Positions 57,599 through 64,000 of a DNA stretch of 64,000 bases are shown here, piece by piece. Position numbers and translations under genes: made by a program. The stretch's first letter is position 1, and every line of letters starts with the position of its first letter. The notes under the pieces were generated by a model. The model searched no databases. It had not been told where the DNA came from and saw only the letters and a list, made by a program, of their open reading frames with translations. Location: the NCBI RefSeq assembly GCF_011050365.1, contig NZ_DRFV01000001.1, positions 62,001 through 126,000 on the forward strand, given 5' to 3'. This DNA is from Pseudohongiella sp. (GTDB taxonomy: Bacteria; Pseudomonadota; Gammaproteobacteria; Pseudomonadales; Pseudohongiellaceae).

Positions 57599-58726
57599 AT
57601 GAAAAAAGTTGCTTGTGGTCTTGCTCGTGTCATAGCCTGGTTCACTGTCCGAGCCACTGGTCTGGTTTTCGCCGGCAGCGCCCTTAATGCGGCCGCTCAG
57701 GGCAGTGTCAATGTTTACAACTGGTCGGACTATATTGCCGACGACACCATCAGCAATTTCCAGAGCCGGACTGGTATCAGCGTTTCCTACGATGTCTACG
57801 ATTCCAACGAAGTGCTGGAAACCCGTATGCTGGCAGGACGCAGCGGTTACGATCTGGTCGTGCCCACGGCGCGTCCGTTTGCTGACCGCCACGTCCGCGC
57901 CGGCTTGTATCAGCCGTTGGACAAAAGCCTGCTGGACAACTACGGTAATCTGGACCCGGTGATTCTGCAGTCGCTGGCCGATATCGATCCGGGCAATCAG
58001 TATCTGCTGCCTTACATGTGGGGTACCACCGGCATCGGCTACAACGTCGACAAAGTGAAAGAGATCCTGGGCGATGATATGCCGCTGGATACCTGGCGCC
58101 TGGTGTTTGATCCGGAAATTGTGTCGCGTCTGTCGGCGTGCGGCGTGTCGCTGATGGATGACGCCACCGAAGTGTTTGTTGCGGCCCGTGCCTACCGTGG
58201 CCTGCCCACCGATGACTACAGCAGTGCCGCCGCCCAGGAAGCTGCTGACGTGGTGGCAGCAGCGCGGCCGTACATTCGTTACTTCCACAGCTCGTCCTAT
58301 ATCAGTGACCTCGCCAATGGCGATCTGTGTGTGGCCCATGGTTATTCGGGTGACGTGCTGCAGGCGCGCGACCGCGCCAATGAGGCTGACAACGGCGTCA
58401 ACATCGCTTATGCCGCGCCTGCGGAAGGTGCTGTGGTGTGGACCGACGTGTTTGCCATTCCGGTTGATGCCCCCAATGTTGCCAACGCCCACGCCTTCCT
58501 GAACTATATTATGGAACCCGAGGTTATTGCCGGGGTGAGCAACTATGTGGCGTATGCCAATGCCAACAGTGCCTCGGTGTCGCTGGTGGATGACGTCGTG
58601 CGCAACGACCCGGGCATCTATCCACCGGCGGCGACGCAGGAGCGCTTCATCGTGCTGCAAACGCCGAGTGATTCACAGATTCGCAGCATGAACCGGTTGT
58701 GGACCCGGGTGAAAACCGGACGCTGA
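57599..58726 (+). CDS. potF: Putrescine-type polyamine ABC transporter binding protein
   Basis: The 375-residue periplasmic binding protein has a signal peptide (about 1-34) and then SVNVYNWSDYIADDTISNF, the start typical of PotF/SpuD-family proteins. The ligand-region features YDVYDSNEVLETRMLAGRSGYDLVVP, LPYMWGTTGIGYN and VAHGYSGDVLQA are present. Start ATG 57599 follows GGAGGA (57585-57590). It is the first gene of a four-gene operon with the ATPase and two permeases, and pairs functionally with the decarboxylase gene at 36.5-37.7 kb. Putrescine is the likely ligand; spermidine is not excluded. Confidence 0.9.
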   Translation: MKKVACGLARVIAWFTVRATGLVFAGSALNAAAQGSVNVYNWSDYIADDTISNFQSRTGISVSYDVYDSNEVLETRMLAGRSGYDLVVPTARPFADRHVRAGLYQPLDKSLLDNYGNLDPVILQSLADIDPGNQYLLPYMWGTTGIGYNVDKVKEILGDDMPLDTWRLVFDPEIVSRLSACGVSLMDDATEVFVAARAYRGLPTDDYSSAAAQEAADVVAAARPYIRYFHSSSYISDLANGDLCVAHGYSGDVLQARDRANEADNGVNIAYAAPAEGAVVWTDVFAIPVDAPNVANAHAFLNYIMEPEVIAGVSNYVAYANANSASVSLVDDVVRNDPGIYPPAATQERFIVLQTPSDSQIRSMNRLWTRVKTGR

Positions 58727-58765
58727 GGTAAGACCAACTTTGCAGGCCAGATTGGAGGCGGGTGG

Positions 58766-59878
58766 ATGAATAACGTTGTTGCCAATGCTGAGCAGGAACC
58801 GCTGGTCAGAATCCGGAACCTGAGCAAGGTTTTTGGCAGCACGTATGCCGTGGACAATATCAGTCTGGATATTGAGGAGAAAGGGTTTTTCTCCCTGCTG
58901 GGTTCGTCCGGCTGCGGCAAGACCACGCTGCTCAGAATGCTGGCCGGTTTCGAAACGCCGACCGAAGGCCGCATTTTTATCGACGGCAAGGACGTCACTG
59001 ATCTGCCGCCCTACGAACGTCAGGTCAATATGATGTTCCAGAGTTATGCGCTGTTTCCGCATATGACGGTGGCAGACAACATTGCCTATGGCCTGAAGCA
59101 GGAGCGCATGGCCAGGCCCGGGCGCGATGAGCGCGTGCGCGAAATGCTGTCGCTGGTGCAGATTGAAAAACTGGGTCACCGTAAGCCGCATCAGCTGTCC
59201 GGCGGCCAGCGTCAACGTGTGGCATTGGCGCGGGCGCTGGCCAAGCTTCCCAAAATCCTGTTGCTGGATGAACCGCTGGGTGCACTGGACCGCAAGTTGC
59301 GCGAACAGACCCAGTTTGAACTGGTCAATTTGCAGGAGCGTCTGGGCATCACCTTTATTGTGGTGACGCATGATCAGGAAGAGGCCATGACCATGTCGTC
59401 GCGAATTGCGCTGATGCGTGAAGGGCGTATCGAGCAGGTGGACTCTCCGCAACGCATGTACGAGTTTCCGCAGAGCCGCTACGCGGCTAACTTCATTGGC
59501 AATGTGAACCTGTTTGATGGTGTTGTTACCAGCCAGAGCGGTGACCAGGTGCTGGTGGACAGCGAGGAGGCCGGCGGTCAACTGTGCGTTCGCCACAGTC
59601 AGCCGATGACGGTGGGCATGCCGATAACCGTTGCCGTGCGCCCGGAAAAAATCCGCATGGTACAGGCCGGCGATGATCTGCCCAATCAGATGCAGGGTGT
59701 GATACGCGAGATTGCCTACCTGGGTGACGAGTCGATTTACCATGTTGAGCTGGCCTCGGGCAAACGCGTGAAATATACCCAGCCCAATGTGCAGGCGTTG
59801 GCCGAGTTGCCGTTGACCTGGGGCCAAACCATTGCCCTGGGCTGGCACGCCGACCGATGCGGGTTACTCGCGCAGTGA
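58766..59878 (+). CDS. potG: Polyamine ABC transporter ATP-binding protein
   Basis: The 370-residue ATPase has Walker A GSSGCGKTT near 49-57, Q-loop FQSYALFPHMT, signature LSGGQRQRVALARAL, Walker B ILLLDEPLGALD and switch THDQEEAMT. A C-terminal TOBE domain (about 290-365, VAVRPEKIRM) follows. It is the energy subunit of the potFGHI-type importer. The gene overlaps the first permease gene by 22 bases, so the two are coupled. Confidence 0.93.
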   Translation: MNNVVANAEQEPLVRIRNLSKVFGSTYAVDNISLDIEEKGFFSLLGSSGCGKTTLLRMLAGFETPTEGRIFIDGKDVTDLPPYERQVNMMFQSYALFPHMTVADNIAYGLKQERMARPGRDERVREMLSLVQIEKLGHRKPHQLSGGQRQRVALARALAKLPKILLLDEPLGALDRKLREQTQFELVNLQERLGITFIVVTHDQEEAMTMSSRIALMREGRIEQVDSPQRMYEFPQSRYAANFIGNVNLFDGVVTSQSGDQVLVDSEEAGGQLCVRHSQPMTVGMPITVAVRPEKIRMVQAGDDLPNQMQGVIREIAYLGDESIYHVELASGKRVKYTQPNVQALAELPLTWGQTIALGWHADRCGLLAQ

Positions 59879-60828
59879 CCGGGTATGGCGGCGGTGCCGG
59901 TGCCCTGGCAGGCTTGCGCGCGCGCTGGCGCCGGCTGACCGTGGGTCGCTGGCTGGTGACCGGGATTCCCTGGCTGTGGCTGGTGATATTTTTCTGCCTG
60001 CCGTTTCTGTTTATTCTCAAAATCAGTCTGTCCGAGCCTGCGTTGGCGCAGCCGCCTTATCTGAACTGGATTCGCGAAACCGCCGACGGACTGGTCAGCA
60101 TCGTGGTCAATTTTGGCAATTATGGCCTGCTCTGGGATGACAGCCTGTATGTCAGTGCCTTGTTTGGCTCGCTCCAGGTTGCCGCAATTTCAACGCTGCT
60201 GTGTCTGCTAATTGGTTACCCGATGGCGTATGCCATTGCGCGAGCACCCACACATCTGCGCATGCCGCTGTTGATGCTGGTGATCCTGCCGTTCTGGACC
60301 TCGTTTCTGATTCGTATCTATGCCTGGATGGGCATCCTTAACACCAACGGCATTCTCAATAATTTTCTGCTCTGGCTGGGTGTGATTGAGCAACCGCTGG
60401 AAATCATGCATACATCGCTGGCGGTCTATATCGGTGTCACTTACGCCTACCTGCCATTCATGATTCTGCCGCTTTATGCCACCTTGTCGCGACTGGATCC
60501 GGTATTGCTGGAAGCGGCCGCAGATCTGGGAGCGCGCCCGGCCAAACAGTTTCTGACCATCACCTGGCCGCAGTCAGTACCGGGTGTCATTGCCGGCGCC
60601 ATGCTGGTATTCATTCCGGTCATGGGTGAGTTTGTGATTCCGGATCTGCTGGGTGGGCCCGACTCGCTGATGCTGGGCAAGCTGATGTGGACCGAGTTTT
60701 TTAATAACCGGGACTGGCCGGTGGCCTCGGCGCTGGCCGCCGTGCTGCTGGTGGTGCTGATCATTCCGTTCCTGCTGCTACGGCATTACGAATCGCGCGC
60801 GGAAGCGAACGGGGAGGAGGCCGCATGA
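59857..60828 (+). CDS. potH: Polyamine ABC transporter permease 1
   Basis: The 323-residue membrane protein has six helices, from WLWLVIFFCLPFLFILKISL to SALAAVLLVVLIIPFLLL. The EAA loop EAAADLGARPAKQFLTITWP near 220-240 contacts the ATPase. It begins inside the potG gene; an ATG with GCGGGTTAC follows. It overlaps potI by four bases (ATGA). Confidence 0.93.
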   Translation: MRVTRAVTGYGGGAGALAGLRARWRRLTVGRWLVTGIPWLWLVIFFCLPFLFILKISLSEPALAQPPYLNWIRETADGLVSIVVNFGNYGLLWDDSLYVSALFGSLQVAAISTLLCLLIGYPMAYAIARAPTHLRMPLLMLVILPFWTSFLIRIYAWMGILNTNGILNNFLLWLGVIEQPLEIMHTSLAVYIGVTYAYLPFMILPLYATLSRLDPVLLEAAADLGARPAKQFLTITWPQSVPGVIAGAMLVFIPVMGEFVIPDLLGGPDSLMLGKLMWTEFFNNRDWPVASALAAVLLVVLIIPFLLLRHYESRAEANGEEAA

Positions 60829-61661
60829 GCGCAATCAAACAACACAGGCGCGCCGGTTTCCCCTGGCTGTGGACAGCGCTGGCGTTTGGTTACGTGTTCC
60901 TGTACGCGCCGATTCTCAGCCTGATTGTGTACTCGTTTAATGAAAGCCGCCTGGTGACGGTGTGGGCCGGTTTCAGCACGCGCTGGTACGGTGAACTGAT
61001 GCAGAATGAGCAGCTGTTGTCAGCCGCCTGGCTCAGTATCAAGGTGGCCGCCGTGGCAGCGACAATTGCGGTGGTGCTGGGGACGCTGGCGGCGATGACA
61101 CTGGTGCGCTTCCGCCGGCAGTGGGGTGCCCGTTCCATGGGCATCATGGTGGCCGCGCCGCTGGTAATGCCGGAGATCATTCTGGGGCTGTCATTATTGT
61201 TGTTATTCATGTCGATGGCCGATCTGATTGGCTGGCCTGCGAGCCGGGGACAGGGCACCATCATCATGGCGCATGTCACCTTTTGCATGGCGTATGTCAC
61301 CGTGGTGGTGCAAAGCCGGCTGGCATACATGGATGCGTCGCTGGAAGAAGCTGCCATGGATCTGGGTGCGCGTCCGCTGAAGGTGTTCTTCACTATCACC
61401 CTGCCGGTCATTGCGCCATCGCTGGTGGCGGGCTGGCTGCTCGCCTTTACGCTGTCGATGGACGATCTGGTGGTCGCCAGCTTTGTCTCCGGGCCCGGTG
61501 CCACCACCTTGCCCATGGTGGTCTATTCCAGTGTCAGGCTGGGCGTCAGCCCGCAGATTAACGCGCTGGCAACCATCATCATAGCCGTTGTCGTGGTGGC
61601 AGTATCGGTGGCCGGCTACCTGATGTATCGTCAGGACAAACAGCGCACCAATATGCAGTAA
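60825..61661 (+). CDS. potI: Polyamine ABC transporter permease 2
   Basis: The 278-residue membrane protein has six helices and the EAA loop EEAAMDLGARPLKVFFTITLP near 178-197 (given in part: EEAAMDLGARPLK). NESRLVTVWAGFSTRWYGEL is typical of PotI. Its ATGA start overlaps the previous gene. It completes the importer. Confidence 0.93.
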   Translation: MSAIKQHRRAGFPWLWTALAFGYVFLYAPILSLIVYSFNESRLVTVWAGFSTRWYGELMQNEQLLSAAWLSIKVAAVAATIAVVLGTLAAMTLVRFRRQWGARSMGIMVAAPLVMPEIILGLSLLLLFMSMADLIGWPASRGQGTIIMAHVTFCMAYVTVVVQSRLAYMDASLEEAAMDLGARPLKVFFTITLPVIAPSLVAGWLLAFTLSMDDLVVASFVSGPGATTLPMVVYSSVRLGVSPQINALATIIIAVVVVAVSVAGYLMYRQDKQRTNMQ

Positions 61662-61748
61662 ACTGTTGCTCCCTATTTCAGCGCTTTTGCGCGCAAGGTT
61701 CACTATGATAATCCCGACATACCCAGTGCGATTCACCGGACGGATCGC

Positions 61749-62567
61749 ATGCTGAGTTATCGCCACGCCTATCACGCCGGCAATCATGCTGACGTACTGA
61801 AACATCTCACGCTGCTGGCGATACTGCAGCAGCTACGCAACAAGGACAAACCCTTTGTGGGCATCGACAGCCACAGTGGTAATGGTTTCTATAACCTGGG
61901 CAGTGAGCCCGCGCGCAAAACCGGCGAAGCCGCAATGGGATTCATGCGCTTGTGGCAGCAACGCAGCCGTTTGCAGGATGCCGATCTGCTGGGTGACTAT
62001 CTGACGCTGGTGGCTGATGTGAATCCGGTGGACACCGGCGCTACCATTGGCAACTATCCCGGATCGCCGGCCATCATGCAGTCGCAACTGCGCGATGACG
62101 ACCACCTGGTACTGATGGAGTTGCACAGTACTGAAATTGAGCATCTGCGCGACAACTTCAGGCGCGACCCGCGTATCAGCATTCATCACCGTGATGGTTT
62201 TGAGGGGGCCGTGGCACTGACGCCACCGACGCCGCGCCGTGGCCTGATGCTGATGGATCCGGCCTACGAGAACAAGGCCGACTATCAGCAGGCGATCAAA
62301 ACGGTGCAGGCAGTGCATCGGCGTTGGCCGACAGGTATCATTGCGCTGTGGTACCCGATGTTGGGGCAGTCGCGCGATCTCAGTGGTCTGGTGAAACAGA
62401 AGCTGGGCAATGCGGCTGACAGCATCAGTATTGAGTTGACGGTGGCGCCGCAGTCGGATGCGTTCGGCATGCACGGCTCCGGCATGATAATTCTTAATCC
62501 GCCCTGGCAACTGAGCGAGCGGGTGAACGCAGCACTGAGCAAGGTTCAACCGCTGTTGCAGGTATAA
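61749..62567 (+). CDS. rlmJ: 23S rRNA (adenine-2030-N6)-methyltransferase
   Basis: RlmJ methylates A2030 in 23S rRNA. The 272-residue protein has the family's start MLSYRHAYHAGNHADVLKH, GIDSHSGNGFYNL (SAM-binding), YPGSPAIMQSQLR, and ELHSTEIEHL. The usual catalytic motif DPPYE reads DPAYE (near 159-163) here, a single conservative change that may or may not matter. RlmJ length in E. coli is 280. It lies alone, after potI. Confidence 0.92.
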   Translation: MLSYRHAYHAGNHADVLKHLTLLAILQQLRNKDKPFVGIDSHSGNGFYNLGSEPARKTGEAAMGFMRLWQQRSRLQDADLLGDYLTLVADVNPVDTGATIGNYPGSPAIMQSQLRDDDHLVLMELHSTEIEHLRDNFRRDPRISIHHRDGFEGAVALTPPTPRRGLMLMDPAYENKADYQQAIKTVQAVHRRWPTGIIALWYPMLGQSRDLSGLVKQKLGNAADSISIELTVAPQSDAFGMHGSGMIILNPPWQLSERVNAALSKVQPLLQV

Positions 62568-62581
62568 GGCAGAGCGCTGTT

Positions 62582-63139
62582 ATGGGGAAAACCATGAAAA
62601 CATTCGAAGCTGGACGACTGGCGCTGATATTGGCATTGCCGCTGTCCATGGCAGCGATGCCGGCCCTGGCGCAAGAGGCTTCACCCGGACAGGAGGCTTC
62701 ACCGACACAAGAGGCTTCACCAGGACAGGAGGCCTCACCGACACAAGAGGCCTCACCGGCACTGAGGTACAGCGGCATTGACCTGTCGCCCGGCACCGAG
62801 CACGCCGGGGAGTTGGCAGATTTTCATCCACAGATGAGCGATGGTACCCACGCCGATTGCTTTCAGTTACGACCACAGCCCGGCATGGAGTACACCGTCA
62901 CCTTGCGCTCCGCTGATTTCGACAGCTTTCTGCTGGTCGGCGTGGGCAACTGTGACGAGGTGCTGATTCAGTTCGAGAATGACGACTTTGAAGACGAAGG
63001 GCTGGATTCACAACTGGTGTTCGCGGCGGAATACGACCTGTATTCGGTGTATGTAAACACCTACGATCCGGGCACCACGGGCAACTACTCCTTGTCGATA
63101 GAAGCCCGCCTGTTACCTATGGCGCCCGCTGCAGACTGA
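62582..63139 (+). CDS. Small exported PPC-domain protein with repeat linker
   Basis: The 185-residue protein has a signal peptide (about 1-31, ending ALA-Q). A linker of EASPGQ/EASPTQ repeats (32-58) is followed by a beta-rich domain (about 60-180; SGIDLSPGTEHAGELADF, YTVTLRSADFDSFLLVGV, GNYSLSIEA) resembling the bacterial pre-peptidase C-terminal (PPC) fold. There is no catalytic domain. It is probably a periplasmic or surface protein. ATG 62594 behind GGGGAA is an alternative start. It shows no clear relation to its neighbours. Confidence 0.75.
   Translation: MGKTMKTFEAGRLALILALPLSMAAMPALAQEASPGQEASPTQEASPGQEASPTQEASPALRYSGIDLSPGTEHAGELADFHPQMSDGTHADCFQLRPQPGMEYTVTLRSADFDSFLLVGVGNCDEVLIQFENDDFEDEGLDSQLVFAAEYDLYSVYVNTYDPGTTGNYSLSIEARLLPMAPAAD
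62675..62758 (+). repeat. 18-bp tandem repeats in the PPC-domain gene
   Basis: Units gaggcttcacccggacag and gaggcttcaccgacacaa alternate, giving a 36-bp higher-order period over about 4.7 units. They encode EASPGQ and EASPTQ. Synonymous changes (gct/gcc) in later copies show the expansion is not entirely recent. Confidence 0.9.
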
Positions 63140-63143
63140 TTGC

Positions 63144-64000
63144 TCAGCCCTGGTTCTCGGAACCGATATCGTCTGTTATCTGACGGGCCTGTTCGGTCGG
63201 GTCTGCCTCGGTTTTTTCCGGACCGATCCAGCGAACTTCATACAGGTCGTGACGCTGATCCTTGGCGTTGGTCACCGAGCCTTCGTGACGCACCTGCACC
63301 AGTTTGTCCAGGTCCAGATCGGCCACCAGGGCCATCTCGGTGTTGGGCGTACTCTCTGCCATGATGGCATCGTGCGGGAAGGCAAAGTCTGACGGCGAAT
63401 ACACCGCTGACTGCGCGTACTGTATGTCAACGTTGTGCACCTGTGGCAGGTTGCCGACGCTGCCACCGATGGCGACATAACACTCGTTTTCGATGGCCCG
63501 CGCCTGTGCACAGCGCTGCACCCGCAGGAAACCGTTTTTGGTGTCGGTCCAGAACGGCACAAACAGAATGTCCATGCCGCCCTTGGCAAGCATGCGCGAC
63601 AGTTCCGGAAACTCCACGTCGTAACAGATCAGGATGCCGATGCGCCCCGCGTCGGTGTCGAATACCTGCAGGCTGTCGCCGCCATCGATAACCCAGTCGC
63701 GACGCTCGTGCGGCGTGATATGCAGTTTGGCCTGCGAGTCGACAGTGCCGTCGCGGCGACACAGATAGGCTTTGTTCAGCAGCTTGTCGCCCTCCATCAC
63801 CGGAATACTGCCGGCAATGATATTGATGTTGTAAGTGATCGCAAACTCCGACAGTGCCTCAATGGAGCGGGTGGCAAAAGTGGAGAGGAAGCGGATCGCT
63901 TCGAACTGGTTGGTCTGGTCTCCCAGGCCCATCAACGGGGCATTGAAGAATTCGGGGAATAGTACAAAGTCAGCCTGGTAGTCGGCCATGGTGTCGACGA
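63144..64000 (-). CDS. Nitrilase-family carbon-nitrogen hydrolase (partial, 3' part)
   Basis: At least 285 residues are visible; the frame continues past the right edge, so the start is missing. The nitrilase triad is clear: E in VLFPEFFNAPL, K in AKLHITPHERRDW and C in GILICYDVEFPELSR. Long stretches (FVPFWTDTKNGFLRVQRCAQ, IENECYVAIGGSVGNLP) resemble the C-terminal half of the GNAT-plus-nitrilase bifunctional family of about 510 residues, so an acetyltransferase domain may be encoded outside the window. The substrate is unknown. The stop lies four bases from the end of the convergent PPC-domain gene. Confidence 0.85.
   Translation of the reverse strand, partial: VDTMADYQADFVLFPEFFNAPLMGLGDQTNQFEAIRFLSTFATRSIEALSEFAITYNINIIAGSIPVMEGDKLLNKAYLCRRDGTVDSQAKLHITPHERRDWVIDGGDSLQVFDTDAGRIGILICYDVEFPELSRMLAKGGMDILFVPFWTDTKNGFLRVQRCAQARAIENECYVAIGGSVGNLPQVHNVDIQYAQSAVYSPSDFAFPHDAIMAESTPNTEMALVADLDLDKLVQVRHEGSVTNAKDQRHDLYEVRWIGPEKTEADPTEQARQITDDIGSENQG

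Overview
The window looks like chromosomal DNA of a marine-type gammaproteobacterium, probably Pseudomonadales/Oceanospirillales-like. The evidence is the gene order rpsF-rpsR-DUF2232-rplI-dnaB-alr-radA, the RNase R/RlmB pair, a Pseudomonas-style ornithine decarboxylase and a PotFGHI-type operon. The exact genus cannot be read from the sequence. From about 17.1 kb rightward the DNA is GC-rich housekeeping and metabolic sequence. From 1 to 17.07 kb it is lower in GC and mosaic.

Region 1 (1-17.07 kb) is a genomic island inserted at the 3' end of a tRNA-Leu(CAG) gene, with a P4-type tyrosine integrase next to the tRNA. Its left end lies outside the window. The island carries anti-phage-type genes. 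These are a large partial nuclease-like/STAND NTPase gene with no stop inside the window, four minus-strand genes (ADP-ribosyltransferase-like, HEPN-like, zinc-ribbon plus nucleoside-deoxyribosyltransferase-like, and AbiGi-like), and a complete type I restriction-modification operon (hsdM-hsdS-hsdR) followed by an unrecognised gene. The four minus-strand genes are separated by imperfect palindromes with integron core sites (GTTAGAC, GTTATGT), so they look like integron gene cassettes without an integron integrase nearby (a CALIN). AlpA-like and helix-turn-helix regulators and a zinc-finger protein lie beside the integrase.

Region 2 (17.1-29.3 kb) is core: tRNA-Leu, rnr, rlmB, the S6/S18/L9 ribosomal operon, dnaB, alr, radA and a YadGH-type ABC exporter. 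Region 3 (29.5-37.7 kb) is signalling: a chemoreceptor, a diguanylate cyclase, a DUF599 membrane protein and a CHASE-GGDEF-EAL protein whose end overlaps that of an ornithine decarboxylase gene. Region 4 (37.8-47.5 kb) holds an MdlAB-type exporter pair, pyruvate phosphate dikinase, a secreted lipase-like hydrolase and a slipin/NfeD pair.

Region 5 (47.7-55.1 kb) is the most unusual metabolic locus. It has three paralogous exported proteins that keep all six copper ligands of peptidylglycine alpha-hydroxylating monooxygenase (PHM). An exported redoxin/cytochrome c fusion sits between the first and second. An Old Yellow Enzyme-family reductase and a BCCT transporter follow. Each of the four exported genes is followed by its own strong terminator, so they form a set of separately transcribed units.

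Region 6 (55.1-64 kb) contains rlmKL, a PotFGHI-type polyamine ABC transporter, rlmJ, a small exported PPC-domain protein with a repeat linker, and the 3' part of a nitrilase-family gene that runs off the right edge.
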